A stretch of DNA of 64,000 nt from Micromonospora noduli (GTDB lineage: Bacteria; Actinomycetota; Actinomycetes; Mycobacteriales; Micromonosporaceae): assembly GCF_003264365.1 (NCBI RefSeq), contig NZ_PYAK01000017.1, positions 49,893-113,892 on the forward strand, in the 5' to 3' direction. The notes under the pieces were generated by a model. It was given only the letters and a program-made list of their open reading frames with translations. It did not search any database and had not been told where the DNA came from. The translations under genes were made by a program, and so were the position numbers. Shown here in pieces: positions 42,992-52,957 of the stretch. Numbering within the stretch: position 1 is the stretch's first letter; the number at the start of each line of letters is the position of its first letter.

Positions 42992-45900
42992 TCAGACCTC
43001 TTCGACCGAGCTCGGCTCGCGCCGGGACAGGTCGATGCCCAGCTCCTCAGCGGCCCGGAACACCTCGTCGTCGGTCTCGCGCATTTCCAGGGCCACACCG
43101 TCGCTGGAGAGCACCTCAACGTTGAGGCACAGCGACTGCAGCTCCTTGAGCAGCACCTTGAACGACTCCGGGATGCCCGGCTCCGGGATGTTCTCGCCCT
43201 TGACGATGGCCTCGTAGACCTTCACTCGGCCGAGCACGTCGTCGGACTTGATCGTGAGCAGCTCCTGCAGGGCGTAGGCAGCGCCGTACGCCTGCATCGC
43301 CCAGCACTCCATCTCACCGAAACGCTGACCACCGAACTGCGCCTTACCACCCAGCGGCTGCTGCGTGATCATCGAGTACGGGCCGGTCGAACGAGCGTGG
43401 ATCTTGTCGTCGACCAGGTGGTTGAGCTTCAGGATGTAGACGTAGCCGACAGCGATCGGGTCCGGCAGCGGCTCACCGGAACGACCATCGAACAGCTGCG
43501 CCTTGCCGGTACGACCGATCAGCTGCTTGCCGTCCCGGTTGGGCAGGGTCGACTCGAGCAGACCGGAGATCTCCTCCTCGCGGGCACCGTCGAAGACCGG
43601 GGTGGCCACGTTGGTGTCGCCCTCGGACTCGTGCGCGTCGATCGAGCGCAGCTGACGCTTCCAGTCGGCGTCGTCACCCTCGACCTTCCAACCGGTCTTG
43701 GCGACCCAACCAAGGTGGGTCTCCAGCACCTGGCCGATGTTCATCCGGCTCGGCACGCCGAGCGGGTTGAGCACGATGTCGACCGGGGTGCCGTCCTCAA
43801 GGAACGGCATGTCCTCGATCGGCAGGATCTTCGAGATGACACCCTTGTTGCCGTGCCGGCCGGCGAGCTTGTCGCCGTCCTGGATCTTGCGCTTCTGGGC
43901 GACGTAGACCCGGACCAGCTCGTTGACACCCGGCGGCAACTCGTCGCCGTCCTCGCGGGAGAACGTACGCACACCGATGACCGTGCCGGTCTCGCCGTGC
44001 GGCACCTTCAGCGAGGTGTCCCGAACCTCACGCGCCTTCTCACCGAAGATCGCGCGGAGCAGACGCTCCTCCGGGGTCAGCTCGGTCTCACCCTTGGGCG
44101 TGACCTTGCCGACCAGGATGTCACCGGGGACGACCTCGGCGCCGATCCGGATGATGCCGCGCTCGTCGAGGTCAGCGAGCATTTCCTCGCTGACGTTCGG
44201 GATGTCGCGGGTGATCTCCTCCGGACCGAGCTTGGTGTCCCGGGCGTCGACCTCGTGCTCCTCGATGTGGATCGAGGTGAGCACGTCCTGCTGCACGAGG
44301 CGCTGCGACAGGATGATCGCGTCCTCGTAGTTGTGGCCCTCCCAGCACATGAACGCCACCAGCAGGTTGCGTCCGAGTGCCATCTCGCCCTCGTCGGTGC
44401 ACGGACCGTCGGCGATGACCTGACCGGCCTCGACGCGGTCGCCCTCGAAGACGACCGGCTTCTGGTTGACGCAGGAGCCGGCGTTGGAGCGGCGGAACTT
44501 GTGCAGCAGGTACGTCCGGCGGTGGCCGTCATCCTGGTGGATGGTGACGTAGTCGGCGCAGAGATCCTCGATCACACCGCCGACCTCGGCGACCACCACG
44601 TCGCCAGCGTCGACCGCGGCCCGGTACTCCATGCCCGTACCCACGAGCGGCGCCTCGGCCTTGACCAGCGGCACCGCCTGGCGCTGCATGTTCGCGCCCA
44701 TCAGTGCCCGGTTGGCGTCGTCGTGCTCAAGGAACGGGATCATGGCGGTCGCGACCGAGGTCATCTGCCGGGGCGAGACGTCCATGTAGTCGACGGCACC
44801 GGGGACGACGTCCTCGGTCTCGCCGCCCTTACGACGGCAGAGCACCCGGTCCTCGGCGAACGTGCCGTCAGCCTTCAGGCGCGCGTTGGCCTGGGCCTTG
44901 ACGAACCGGTCCTCCTCGTCCGCGGTCAGGTAGTCGATCTGGTCGGTGACCCGACCCTCGACGACCTTCCGGTACGGCGTCTCGATGAAGCCGAACGGGT
45001 TGACCCGGGCGAAGGTGGACAGCGCGCCGATCAGGCCGATGTTCGGGCCTTCCGGCGTCTCGATCGGGCACATCCGGCCGTAGTGGGACGGGTGCACGTC
45101 GCGGACCTCGAAGCCGGCCCGCTCCCGGGACAGACCACCCGGGCCGAGCGCGCTCAGCCGACGCCGGTGGGTCAGGCCCGCCAGCGGGTTGGTCTGGTCC
45201 ATGAACTGGGACAGCTGGGACGTCCCGAAGAACTCCTTGATCGCCGCCACCACCGGGCGGATGTTGATCAGGGTCTGCGGGGTGATCGCCTCGACGTCCT
45301 GCGTGGTCATCCGCTCGCGGACGACCCGCTCCATCCGGGACAGGCCGACCCGAACCTGGTTCTGGATCAGCTCGCCCACGGTACGGAGGCGCCGGTTGCC
45401 GAAGTGGTCGATGTCGTCGGCCTCGTAGCCGTCCTCACCGGCGTGCAGCCGGCACAGGTACTCCACGGTGGCGACGATGTCGTCCTCGGTCAGCGTGCCG
45501 GTGGTGATCGGCACGCCAACTTCGAGCTTCTTGTTGAACTTGTAGCGCCCGACCTTGGCGACGTCGTACCTCTTCGGGTTGAAGAAGAGGTTGTCGAGCA
45601 GGGTCTGGGCGTTCTCGCGCGTCGGCGGCTCGCCAGGGCGCAGCTTGCGGTAGATGTCGAGCAGAGCCTCGTCGGCGCCGGCGATGTGGTCCTTCTCGAG
45701 CGTGGTCATCATCAGCTCGGACCAGCCGAACTTCTCACGGATCCGCTCGGCCGACCATCCGATGGCCTTGAGCAGGACGGTGACGGCCTGCCGACGCTTG
45801 CGGTCGATACGTACACCGACCGTGTCGCGCTTATCGATGTCGAACTCCAGCCAGGCACCCCGACTCGGGATGACCTTGACGCTGGAGAGGTCGCGGTCGG

Positions 45901-46423
45901 AGGTCTTGTCCGGCTGCTTGTCGAAGTACACGCCCGGAGACCGGACGAGCTGGCTGACCACGACGCGCTCGGTGCCGTTGATGACGAAGGTGCCCTTGGG
46001 CGTCATCATCGGGAAGTCACCCATGAACACCGTCTGGCTCTTGATCTCGCCAGTGGTGTTGTTGGTGAACTCCGCGGTCACGAAGAGCGGAGCGCAGTAG
46101 GTCAGGTCCTTCTCCTTGCACTCCTCGATCGAGGCCTTGACCTCGTCGAAGCGCGGCGCTGAGAAGGAGAGCGACATGGTGCCGGAGAAGTCCTCAATGG
46201 GACTGATCTCTTCAAGGATCTCCGCGAGACCCGATCGTGCGTGCGGGTCGTCCGCCGACCGGCCCTGCCAAGCCTCGTTGCCGACGAGCCAGTCGAAGGA
46301 CTCGTTCTGAATGGCAAGGAGGTTGGGGACCTCGAGGTGTTCGGTGATCCTGCCGAATGAAACTCGGCGGGGAGCGAATGCGCTCGACGTACGACTGGTC
46401 TTCGCAGGGCGGGAAGCTGCCAA
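42992..46423 (-). CDS. rpoB: RNA polymerase beta subunit
   Basis: Beta subunit, 1143 residues. The rifampicin region reads [20 protein letters not shown], then [20 protein letters not shown], with the Asp, His and Ser that are changed in most resistant strains all wild-type. Later motifs include [20 protein letters not shown] and [20 protein letters not shown]. The chosen start is a TTG at 46423 with GGAAGGA upstream; it gives the actinobacterial LAASRPAK opening. The open frame upstream to 46585 lacks similarity to RpoB. Confidence 0.97.
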   Translation of the reverse strand: MAASRPAKTSRTSSAFAPRRVSFGRITEHLEVPNLLAIQNESFDWLVGNEAWQGRSADDPHARSGLAEILEEISPIEDFSGTMSLSFSAPRFDEVKASIEECKEKDLTYCAPLFVTAEFTNNTTGEIKSQTVFMGDFPMMTPKGTFVINGTERVVVSQLVRSPGVYFDKQPDKTSDRDLSSVKVIPSRGAWLEFDIDKRDTVGVRIDRKRRQAVTVLLKAIGWSAERIREKFGWSELMMTTLEKDHIAGADEALLDIYRKLRPGEPPTRENAQTLLDNLFFNPKRYDVAKVGRYKFNKKLEVGVPITTGTLTEDDIVATVEYLCRLHAGEDGYEADDIDHFGNRRLRTVGELIQNQVRVGLSRMERVVRERMTTQDVEAITPQTLINIRPVVAAIKEFFGTSQLSQFMDQTNPLAGLTHRRRLSALGPGGLSRERAGFEVRDVHPSHYGRMCPIETPEGPNIGLIGALSTFARVNPFGFIETPYRKVVEGRVTDQIDYLTADEEDRFVKAQANARLKADGTFAEDRVLCRRKGGETEDVVPGAVDYMDVSPRQMTSVATAMIPFLEHDDANRALMGANMQRQAVPLVKAEAPLVGTGMEYRAAVDAGDVVVAEVGGVIEDLCADYVTIHQDDGHRRTYLLHKFRRSNAGSCVNQKPVVFEGDRVEAGQVIADGPCTDEGEMALGRNLLVAFMCWEGHNYEDAIILSQRLVQQDVLTSIHIEEHEVDARDTKLGPEEITRDIPNVSEEMLADLDERGIIRIGAEVVPGDILVGKVTPKGETELTPEERLLRAIFGEKAREVRDTSLKVPHGETGTVIGVRTFSREDGDELPPGVNELVRVYVAQKRKIQDGDKLAGRHGNKGVISKILPIEDMPFLEDGTPVDIVLNPLGVPSRMNIGQVLETHLGWVAKTGWKVEGDDADWKRQLRSIDAHESEGDTNVATPVFDGAREEEISGLLESTLPNRDGKQLIGRTGKAQLFDGRSGEPLPDPIAVGYVYILKLNHLVDDKIHARSTGPYSMITQQPLGGKAQFGGQRFGEMECWAMQAYGAAYALQELLTIKSDDVLGRVKVYEAIVKGENIPEPGIPESFKVLLKELQSLCLNVEVLSSDGVALEMRETDDEVFRAAEELGIDLSRREPSSVEEV

Positions 46424-46490
46424 GATGCGTCCTTCCGAGGACCGGTGCTGCAGAACGGCTGGTACGCGTGCACTCCAATGACCCCACCAG

Positions 46491-46512
46491 AAATATCCGT
46501 AAACGGACATTT
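46491..46512. other. AT-rich palindrome in the rpoB leader
   Basis: AAATATCCGT AA ACGGACATTT: two 10-base arms, one mismatch. It lies between the predicted rpoB start of transcription (about 46544) and the TTG start. It is either a protein-binding site or a leader hairpin. No known operator was recognised. Confidence 0.45.
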
Positions 46513-46550
46513 CCGAGCAGGGGTCAAGTCGGAAGGCAGCGCAAACTAGC

Positions 46551-46579
46551 AGTGTAGCCGAGAGGCTAACCGCTGTCCA
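46551..46579 (-). promoter_or_regulatory. Predicted rpoB promoter
   Basis: TGGACA (46574-46579) and TACACT (46551-46556) on the minus strand, 17-base spacer. The transcript would start near 46544, about 120 bases before rpoB. The 570 bases between rplL and rpoB hold this site, the palindrome and the rplL terminator; the rest (about 46580-46900) shows no gene that I can support. Confidence 0.6.
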
Positions 46580-46900
46580 GCCCACCCCGCAGGTTGTTTG
46601 CGGAGCGCGCCTCGGCCCCCGTCAACCGGGGTCTGCCGGGCCGCTCAGAACGCAACTCCCCACTGGGCCGCTCGGGTTACAGCGGCCGATGGTGCCGTCG
46701 CTGTCATACCCACGTCGTGGCCGTCGCAAGCGCGGTGTCTTGCTGGTGTCAGCGTGCCTGGCAGCCCCGGGCCGCGTCAAGGGCCGGTATCCGGGTTGTC
46801 CCTTGTTTCCCACTGGAGGGCGACCCGCCACGCTCGTTCGGGTCAAGGGTACCCATGGTTGGAGCCCAGCTCAGGACCTGTCGCAGCCAGATCCACCAAC

Positions 46901-46939
46901 ACGGCGGGCGGTGATCCGTGTCGGATCACCGCCCGCCGT
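46901..46939 (-). terminator. rplJL terminator
   Basis: Perfect 17-bp stem (46901-46917 and 46923-46939, ACGGCGGGCGGTGATCC and its complement) with a 5-base loop, 54 bases beyond the rplL stop. It would separate rplJL from rpoBC. Confidence 0.85.
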
Positions 46940-46992
46940 GACGCGATGGTGTCCCAGCTCACGAGCCGGGTACGCGTTGGTGGAACGTCAGG

Positions 46993-47379
46993 TCACTTGA
47001 GGGTGACCTTGGCGCCCTCACCCTCGAGCTTGGCCTTCGCCTTGTCGGCGGTCTCCTTGTTGACCTTCTCCAGGATGGCCTTCGGCGCGGACTCGACCGC
47101 GTCCTTGGCCTCCTTGAGGCCCAGGCCGGTCAGCTCACGCACGACCTTGATGACCTGGATCTTCTTGCCACCGTCAGCCTCGAGGATGACGTCGAACTCG
47201 TCCTGCTCCGGCTCGGCCTCGGCCGCAGCGCCGCCGCCGCCGCCACCCTGGGCGATCGCGACCGGAGCGGCAGCGGTGACCTCGAAGGTCGTCTCGAACT
47301 GCTTCACGAACTCAGAGAGCTCGATCAGCGTCATCTCCTTGAACGCGTCGAGCAGCTCGTCGGTGCTGAGCTTCGCCAT
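46993..47379 (-). CDS. rplL: 50S ribosomal protein L7/L12
   Basis: Stalk protein that recruits translational GTPases. The 128 residues have an N-terminal dimer domain ([20 protein letters not shown]), an Ala/Gly hinge ([15 protein letters not shown]) and a C-terminal domain with [20 protein letters not shown] and [14 protein letters not shown]. It lies 54 bases after rplJ. Confidence 0.98.
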   Translation of the reverse strand: MAKLSTDELLDAFKEMTLIELSEFVKQFETTFEVTAAAPVAIAQGGGGGGAAAEAEPEQDEFDVILEADGGKKIQVIKVVRELTGLGLKEAKDAVESAPKAILEKVNKETADKAKAKLEGEGAKVTLK

Positions 47380-47433
47380 ATCTGGCGTCCTTTCCTGATT
47401 CTGTTAAGTAAGAACTGGTGCGCCGTGGGGGCC

Positions 47434-47979
47434 TCAGGCCGCCTCGGCGCCCTCCTTCTCGCGCTTGTCCTGCAGTGCAGCCGCCAGACGGGCGGTCTTC
47501 GACAGCGGGGCCTGGAACAGGGCCGCGGCCTTGCTCAGGTTGCCCTTCATCGCGCCGGCCAGCTTGGCCAGCAGCACCTCGCGGGACTCCAGGTCGGCGA
47601 GCTTCGTGACCTCGGCCGCGGTGATGGCCTTGCCCTCGAAGACACCGCCCTTGATGACGAGCTTCGGGTTGGCCTTCGCGAAGTCGCGAAGCCCCTTCGC
47701 CGCCTCGACGACGTCGCCCGAAACGAAAGTCAGCGCGGTAGGACCGGTGAACAGCTCGTCGAGGCCGGTGATGCCCGCGTCCGTCGCAGCACGCTTGGCC
47801 AGCGTGTTCTTCGCGACCGTGTAGCTGGTATCGGCGCCGAGCGAGCGCCGAAGCTGGGTGAGCTGGGAAACCGTCAGACCGCGGTACTCGGTCAGCACGG
47901 TGGCGCCCGAGCTGCGGAAGCTCTCGGTCAGCTCAGCGACGGCCGTGGCCTTGTCGGCCCGGATCGGCTTGTCCGCCAT
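47434..47979 (-). CDS. rplJ: 50S ribosomal protein L10
   Basis: L10 anchors the L7/L12 stalk to 23S rRNA. The 181 residues begin [20 protein letters not shown] and contain [20 protein letters not shown] and the C-terminal stalk helix. The C-terminus ends with a charged [12 protein letters not shown]. The leader upstream carries a promoter and a terminator-like hairpin, which fits autogenous control of rplJL. Confidence 0.97.
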   Translation of the reverse strand: MADKPIRADKATAVAELTESFRSSGATVLTEYRGLTVSQLTQLRRSLGADTSYTVAKNTLAKRAATDAGITGLDELFTGPTALTFVSGDVVEAAKGLRDFAKANPKLVIKGGVFEGKAITAAEVTKLADLESREVLLAKLAGAMKGNLSKAAALFQAPLSKTARLAAALQDKREKEGAEAA

Positions 47980-48057
47980 GTCCCTCCTCTCTCGTTACTC
48001 GAGGCTGGTCCCCATCTCGGCCGAAGCCGGAACGGGGGCGGAGGCAGCGCGACAACG

Positions 48058-48086
48058 AAAAAGCCCCGGCGCAGGGCGCACGGGGC
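48058..48086 (-). terminator. Attenuator-like terminator in the rplJ leader
   Basis: On the minus strand GCCCCG (48086-48081) and CGGGGC (48068-48063) close a hairpin followed at once by TTTTT (48062-48058). It lies about 80 bases before the rplJ ATG and about 170 bases after the predicted transcription start. It is one of the few hairpins here with a T-tract, as required for intrinsic termination. Confidence 0.7.
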
Positions 48087-48103
48087 GAGGGCCGGCGGAT
48101 CGT

Positions 48104-48121
48104 CATGGTCGGCGGACCATG
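48104..48121 (-). promoter_or_regulatory. Hairpin in the rplJ leader
   Basis: CATGGTC and GACCATG form a 7-bp perfect stem with a GGCG loop just 5' of the attenuator hairpin. Together with it this is the kind of structure expected of an L10-binding leader; actual L10 binding is inferred only. Confidence 0.5.
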
Positions 48122-48251
48122 CTCACTGCCGAGTTACGCTTGCCGCCCTACGCGGGTCGCCCGTTGTCGCGGGACCTTCGACCGTACCGAAGCACGGTGA
48201 CCAGCGGTCTCTGGGTGGTTCCTCATCCATGAGAACACGGATGACGGTTGA

Positions 48252-48280
48252 AGAGTACGCGCCCCGACCAGCAGCACCAA
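48252..48280 (-). promoter_or_regulatory. Predicted rplJL promoter
   Basis: TTGGTG (48275-48280) and TACTCT (48252-48257) with a 17-base spacer on the minus strand. The -10 is the same hexamer as in the predicted str promoter. The leader to rplJ is about 265 bases. The 340 bases between the permease stop and rplJ hold this promoter and the two leader hairpins. Confidence 0.6.
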
Positions 48281-48319
48281 ATCGCGCCCGGTGAGCCACG
48301 TCACCCGTACCGGTGCCGG

Positions 48320-49009
48320 TCAGCCCTGGGCCCGCCGGCGCCACAGGTAGCCGCCGACGACAGCGGCGCTCCAGGCCAGCGCCCACCCGCTCAGCCCCAG
48401 CAGGGTCAGCGCGGCCGCGTCGCCGGCGGTGGTGCGAGCGGCCGCCATGATCGGCGGTGCCAGCCAGGGAGCCACCGAGCCGGTCAGGCCGAACACCACC
48501 GCGCCGACCCCACCGAGGGCCAGCACCGCGACGCCGTACCCGGCGCCACCGACCGACGCCCGACTGGCCAGCGCCCCAAGAGCAACCGCAGCGGGTACGA
48601 CCAGCAGGTGTGCCCACAATCCCAGGGCGAGCCCGACCGGAATCGACCGGTCCCCCGGGTCGACCGGGCCGGACACCCCGCCGACCAGCCACGGAAAGAG
48701 CAGCGCGACGGCCACCGTCACCAGCGCCGCCACCGCGGCGGCGAGCAGCCCGGCCGACCGCTCCCGCGCCACCCCGACCGTCACCTGCGCCAGCCGACGT
48801 TGCACGTCCGGCTCGACGTCCAACAGGATCTTGGTCTGCCAGGCGAGCACCGGGAAGAGCACCACCGCGGAGACCCCGTACGCCTCCGCGGGCTGGGCCC
48901 GGCCACCGCCGTACAGGGTGCCGAGCGTGATCAGGCCGGCGAGCAACGGCGCCAACGCCCGGCCGGTTCGCAGGAAACCAGCCAGCCGCATCCGGACCAG
49001 GGCGCTCAC
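48320..49009 (-). CDS. ABC transporter permease, multi-helix membrane protein
   Basis: Protein of 229 residues with about six hydrophobic helices (for example ALAPLLAGLITLGTLYGGG, GLLAAAVAALVTVAVALLF and ALTLLGLSGWALAWSAAVVG) and little else. It overlaps the ABC ATPase gene before it by 4 bases (ATGA), so the two form a two-gene exporter-type ABC system. Sequence family not recognised; substrate unknown. It lies between rplJ and rplA, a place where nothing is expected in most actinobacteria, although such an insertion is known in some. Confidence 0.8.
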   Translation of the reverse strand: MSALVRMRLAGFLRTGRALAPLLAGLITLGTLYGGGRAQPAEAYGVSAVVLFPVLAWQTKILLDVEPDVQRRLAQVTVGVARERSAGLLAAAVAALVTVAVALLFPWLVGGVSGPVDPGDRSIPVGLALGLWAHLLVVPAAVALGALASRASVGGAGYGVAVLALGGVGAVVFGLTGSVAPWLAPPIMAAARTTAGDAAALTLLGLSGWALAWSAAVVGGYLWRRRAQG

Positions 49010-49896
49010 CGGGTCTCCCCCGCTGCCGACTCGACCGCGTCGTCAGCGGCCTCCGGCTGCTCCGCTGTCAGCTCCCCGGCCATCCCGAGCGGCGGCTCGG
49101 CGGGTCGGGCGGCACCGGCCGACCGGGGCGGCTCGACGGGTAGGGCCTGGGATACGGCGGTGGAGGCGTCGGAGCGTACCCGCAGCACCTGGTGGCCCTC
49201 GGCGCGCAACCGGGCGACGGTGCCGGCGACCCGCGCGGCCGGCACCGCGACCTCGACCACCGCGATCGTCTCGTCCGTCGACGACGTCTCCTCGGAGAGC
49301 GAGCCGTCGGCCACCAACCAGCGGCGCGCGGCCGGAAGCCGGACCGTCTCGCCGCGGTGGTCGCTGACCAGGACGGACCCGTCGACGGCGAGCACCTCGG
49401 CGATCAGCTCGGGCACCAACTCACGGGTGGCGGCGTCCAGCCCCTCCCACGGCTCGTCGAGCACCAGCAGGCCCGGTGGGCGCAGCAGCGCCTGGGCGAG
49501 GCCGACCTTCTGCGCGGTGCCCTTGGACAGCTCCGGCAACCGGACCGAGCGGAAGGCGGCCAGCCCGAGCCGGTCCGTCCAGGAGGTCACCGCCTCGTCG
49601 GCCGCAGCCCTGCCCAGCCCCGCCACCCGGGCCATCCCGGTCAGATAGCGGGTCACCGTGAACGGTTGGTCCGCGGGGAAACGCTCCGGCACCCAACCCA
49701 CCCGTGCCGGCCGGTCGGTGACCCGGCCCCGGCCCGGGCGGAGGACCCCCGCGGCCACCTGGAGCAGTGTCGACTTGCCCACCCCGTTGCGGCCCAGCAC
49801 GATCGCCACCTCGCCGGGACCGATCCGCACGTCGATGCCCTGCAGCACCCACGGCCCCCGCCGGTGGTACCGCAACCAGACGTTCTCCAGCCGCAT
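49006..49896 (-). CDS. ABC transporter ATP-binding protein
   Basis: Protein of 296 residues. Walker A is LGRNGVGKSTLLQVAAG, the signature is degenerate (LSKGTAQKVGLAQALL instead of LSGGQ), Walker B is LLVLDEPWEGLD and the H-loop His is in VLVSDHRG. After the ATPase core (residues 1-205) there is a tail of 90 residues with a short beta-alpha part (IAVVEVAVPAARVAGTVARL) and a Pro/Glu-rich end. ATG 49896; the open frame upstream is not ABC-like. It is coupled with the permease gene. Confidence 0.87.
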   Translation of the reverse strand: MRLENVWLRYHRRGPWVLQGIDVRIGPGEVAIVLGRNGVGKSTLLQVAAGVLRPGRGRVTDRPARVGWVPERFPADQPFTVTRYLTGMARVAGLGRAAADEAVTSWTDRLGLAAFRSVRLPELSKGTAQKVGLAQALLRPPGLLVLDEPWEGLDAATRELVPELIAEVLAVDGSVLVSDHRGETVRLPAARRWLVADGSLSEETSSTDETIAVVEVAVPAARVAGTVARLRAEGHQVLRVRSDASTAVSQALPVEPPRSAGAARPAEPPLGMAGELTAEQPEAADDAVESAAGETR

Positions 49897-49923
49897 GGCG
49901 TCGAGCCTGCCACACCTGGAACG

Positions 49924-49961
49924 CGCCGGGGCGCCGCCACTGTCGTGGCGGCGCCCCGGCG
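49924..49961 (-). terminator. rplKA terminator
   Basis: Perfect 17-bp stem (49924-49940 and 49945-49961, CGCCGGGGCGCCGCCAC and its complement) with a TGTC loop, 16 bases beyond the rplA stop. Confidence 0.88.
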
Positions 49962-49976
49962 GAGCGATCTGTCGAC

Positions 49977-50693
49977 TCAGGCGTCGGCCTGGTCCTCCCG
50001 AAGGTTCTTCACCAGGTTCGGGTCGACCGGGACGCCCGGGCCCATCGTGGTGGTCAGGATGACCTTGCGCAGGTACTTGCCCTTGGCCGCGGACGGCTTG
50101 GCACGCAGCACCTCGTCGAGCACCGCAGCGTAGTTGTCCACCAGCTGGGTCTCCGTGAAGGAGGCCTTGCCGATGATCAGGTGCAGGTTGGAGTGCTTGT
50201 CCACCCGGAAGGTGATCTTGCCGCCCTTGATGTCCTGCACCGCCTTGGTGACGTCCATGGTCACCGTGCCGGTCTTCGGGTTCGGCATGAGACCGCGCGG
50301 GCCCAGGATCCGCGCGATCCGGCCGATCTTGGCCATCTGGTCCGGCGTGGCGATCGCCGCGTCGAAGTCGAGCCAACCACCCTGGATGCGGGCGACCAGC
50401 TCATCGGTGCCCACCTCGTCCGCACCCGCGGCGGCGGCCTCTTCGGCCTTCGCGCCGCTGGCGAACACGATCACGCGGGCGGTCTTACCGGTGCCGTGCG
50501 GCAGGTTGACCACGCCGCGGACCATCTGGTCCGCCTTGCGGGGGTCGACGCCGAGGCGCATGGCGACCTCGACCGTGGCGTCGAACTTGACGTTGGTGGT
50601 CTCCTTGGCCAGCTTCACGGCCTCGGTGGGGGTGTAGAGCTTCGACCGGTCGATGACATCGGCGGCCTTGCGGTAGCTCTTGCTGCGCTGCAT
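49977..50693 (-). CDS. rplA: 50S ribosomal protein L1
   Basis: L1 forms the mobile stalk at the E-site and represses its own rplKA transcript in E. coli. The 238 residues include [40 protein letters not shown] and the signature [18 protein letters not shown]. It lies 79 bases after rplK. Confidence 0.97.
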   Translation of the reverse strand: MQRSKSYRKAADVIDRSKLYTPTEAVKLAKETTNVKFDATVEVAMRLGVDPRKADQMVRGVVNLPHGTGKTARVIVFASGAKAEEAAAAGADEVGTDELVARIQGGWLDFDAAIATPDQMAKIGRIARILGPRGLMPNPKTGTVTMDVTKAVQDIKGGKITFRVDKHSNLHLIIGKASFTETQLVDNYAAVLDEVLRAKPSAAKGKYLRKVILTTTMGPGVPVDPNLVKNLREDQADA

Positions 50694-50772
50694 TGCTGAT
50701 TACTCCTGTGGTCTCTGGCGGGCCGCTCGGCGCGAGCCCTCCCACGGTTTGGGTCGAAGGCCGGGGCCGACG

Positions 50773-51204
50773 TCAGTCGTTGACGGTGATGCCCATCGAC
50801 CGGGCGGTGCCGGCGATGATCTTCTCGGCCTGGGCGATGTCGTTGGCGTTGAGGTCGGCCATCTTCTTCTCGGCGATCTCACGCAGCTGGGCGCGGCTGA
50901 CCGAGCCGACCTTCTCGGACTGCGGAACACCCGAACCCTTCTGCACACCGGCAGCCTTGATCAGCAGCCGGGCAGCGGGCGGGGTCTTCAGCACGAACGT
51001 GAAGGACCGGTCCTCGAACACGCTGATCTCGGCGGGGACGATGTCGCCCCGCTGAGACTCGGTCTGCGCGTTGTAGGACTTGCAGAACTCCATGATGTTC
51101 ACGCCGTGCTGGCCGAGCGCGGGGCCGACCGGCGGCGCCGGCGTGGCCTGGCCCGCCGGCAACTGAAGCGTGAACGTCTTGACGAGCTTCTTCTTCGGAG
51201 GCAT
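50773..51204 (-). CDS. rplK: 50S ribosomal protein L11
   Basis: L11 forms the GTPase-associated centre and is the target region of thiostrepton. The 143 residues begin [20 protein letters not shown], with [20 protein letters not shown] and the C-terminal signature [23 protein letters not shown] 51204 is the conserved start; the frame open to 51291 is not L11. Confidence 0.97.
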   Translation of the reverse strand: MPPKKKLVKTFTLQLPAGQATPAPPVGPALGQHGVNIMEFCKSYNAQTESQRGDIVPAEISVFEDRSFTFVLKTPPAARLLIKAAGVQKGSGVPQSEKVGSVSRAQLREIAEKKMADLNANDIAQAEKIIAGTARSMGITVND

Positions 51205-51238
51205 GTCACTTCCTGGGGCTTGGAGCTGGGAAAATGCG

Positions 51239-51290
51239 GCTGTCGCCGCCCTCGGGCGCGCACGGTCAGCGCGGTGCGACAGCGGCGACA
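51239..51290 (-). promoter_or_regulatory. Competing stems in the rplK leader
   Basis: Two alternative pairings overlap: GCTGTCGC (51239-51246) with GCGACAGC (51276-51283), and TGTCGCCGC (51241-51249) with GCGGCGACA (51282-51290). Both cannot form at once. They lie 35-86 bases before rplK, where L1 binding is known in other bacteria. A switch is inferred only. Confidence 0.4.
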
Positions 51291-51355
51291 TTCAAGAGTA
51301 GCGCAGGCCGCAGCCCACTCGTCCGCCGAGGTCGAGCGAGAGCGCGTACGCCGAC

Positions 51356-51384
51356 GTCGGCGGCGGGCCGGGCCCGCCGCCGAC
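51356..51384 (-). terminator. Hairpin after nusG
   Basis: Arms GTCGGCGGCGGG (51356-51367) and CCCGCCGCCGAC (51373-51384) form a perfect 12-bp stem, 6 bases beyond the nusG stop. Thus rplKA probably has its own promoter. Confidence 0.7.
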
Positions 51385-51390
51385 GACCAA

Positions 51391-52113
51391 TCAGATCTTG
51401 GCGACCTGGTTGAAGTTGAGCTCCACCGGAGTCTCACGACCGAAGATCGACACCAGCACCTTGAGCTTCTGCTGGTCGGCGTTGATCTCGCTGATCGTGG
51501 CCGGCAGCGACGCGAACGCGCCGTCGGTGACGGTGACGGAGTCGCCCACCTCGAAGTCGAGGACCTTGATCTCCGGCTTCGCCTTCTTCTGCTCGGTCTC
51601 GACCGCCGGCGCCAGCCACTTCAGCACCTCGTCGAGCGAGAGCGGAGCGGGCCGGTCTGCCCGGTCGGTCGCGCCGACGAAGCCGGTCACACCCGGGGTG
51701 TTCCGGACACAGGAGTAGGACTCGGCGGTCAACTCCATCCGGACCAGGATGTAGCCCGGGAAGACCTTGGCCTGGATCTGCGAACGCTTACCGTTCTTGA
51801 CCTCGACCTCTTCCCGGGTCGGCACCTCGACCTGGTAGATGAAGTCCTCCATGTCGAGGCTCGTGATCCGGGTCTCGAGGTTGGTCTTGACCTTGTTCTC
51901 GTAGCCGGCGTACGAGTGCACCACGTACCAGTCGCCCGGCGCGTAGCGAAGCTTCTGCCTCAGCTCCGCGACGGGGTCGTAGTCCTCGTCCGGTGCGGGC
52001 TCGGTCGTAGGGAACTCCGGCTCGCTGGCGGCCTCGACCGACTCGTCACCAGCCGCCGTCGCGACCGTGGACTGCTCGTCCACCGGTCCGGCGGTCTCGT
52101 CGTACTCAGGCAC
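51391..52113 (-). CDS. nusG: Transcription factor NusG
   Basis: Elongation factor that binds RNA polymerase and links it to Rho or the ribosome. The protein is 240 residues. The first 60 are an acidic, Ala/Glu-rich extension that E. coli NusG lacks. The NGN domain has [20 protein letters not shown] and [20 protein letters not shown], and the KOW domain has [20 protein letters not shown]. It starts at GTG 52113 and follows secE after 38 bases. Confidence 0.97.
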   Translation of the reverse strand: MPEYDETAGPVDEQSTVATAAGDESVEAASEPEFPTTEPAPDEDYDPVAELRQKLRYAPGDWYVVHSYAGYENKVKTNLETRITSLDMEDFIYQVEVPTREEVEVKNGKRSQIQAKVFPGYILVRMELTAESYSCVRNTPGVTGFVGATDRADRPAPLSLDEVLKWLAPAVETEQKKAKPEIKVLDFEVGDSVTVTDGAFASLPATISEINADQQKLKVLVSIFGRETPVELNFNQVAKI

Positions 52114-52151
52114 GCTCGCTCACTTCCGTCACTATGGCTGGAGGCAGCCGG

Positions 52152-52541
52152 TCAGTCCGAGTTGCCAAAGACAAACAACACGACCTTGGCGAAGCCGAAG
52201 TCCAGCACACCCACGATCGTCAGCATCACCGCGACGAACGCCACCACCACGGCGGTGTAGGTCAGCAACTCCTTGCGGGTCGGCCAGATGACCTTACGCA
52301 GTTCAGCTACGACCTCGCGGAAGAACCGGGCGATGCGGCCGAAGACGCCCACCCGACCCGTTTCCGACCGCGTGGTCGGCCGGCTGTCCGCCGACTCCGC
52401 CCGGGCACGGGACCGCGTGGCGGTGCCCCCCCGGGAAACCGGCTCGTCCGCGCCGGAGGCGTCGTCGTCGGCCACGTCGTCGACGACCTCGTCGTCCAGA
52501 CGATCGTCGCCGTCGTCGTCGCGCCGCTTGTTGTCGGCCAC
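52152..52541 (-). CDS. secE: SecE, preprotein translocase subunit
   Basis: Membrane partner of SecY. The 129-residue protein starts at GTG 52541 with GGAGGG 7 bases upstream. Residues 1-65 are a charged, mainly acidic extension (DDDGDDRLDDEVVDDVADDD). The conserved part is FFREVVAELRKVIWPTRKEL, followed by one membrane helix (YTAVVVAFVAVMLTIVGVLD). The frame upstream of the GTG shows no SecE similarity. The secE-nusG-rplK-rplA order is universal. Confidence 0.96.
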   Translation of the reverse strand: MADNKRRDDDGDDRLDDEVVDDVADDDASGADEPVSRGGTATRSRARAESADSRPTTRSETGRVGVFGRIARFFREVVAELRKVIWPTRKELLTYTAVVVAFVAVMLTIVGVLDFGFAKVVLFVFGNSD

Positions 52542-52755
52542 TTCGCCCTCCGTCGCGGAATCTGGGGTCGCACGCCGAGTGGCGTACGCGGCGCTGGTCA
52601 CGCCGGCCGGACCCAACCGTCCCGCGACGGGCCGCGGCCGGTGGATCACCCGGAGGGCCCCGATTGCCTCGGAGCCACCCCGCCGATGCCACCACCACGG
52701 GCCGGACGCCGCCAAGCTGGCGGCGCGACCCACGGGAACGGTCAGGCCTGAGGCG

Positions 52756-52828
<73 letters not shown>

Positions 52829-52957
52829 ATGTGGCAACACTCGCCCCACGCGGCCACAGACGACCGAGCAGGGGTCACTTGCCCCACGGCGGACCAGTGT
52901 ACGGGTAGCCGCCCGACTTTCCCAACCGGTCTCTCCGCCACGCGTGGCGGGCCCGGT

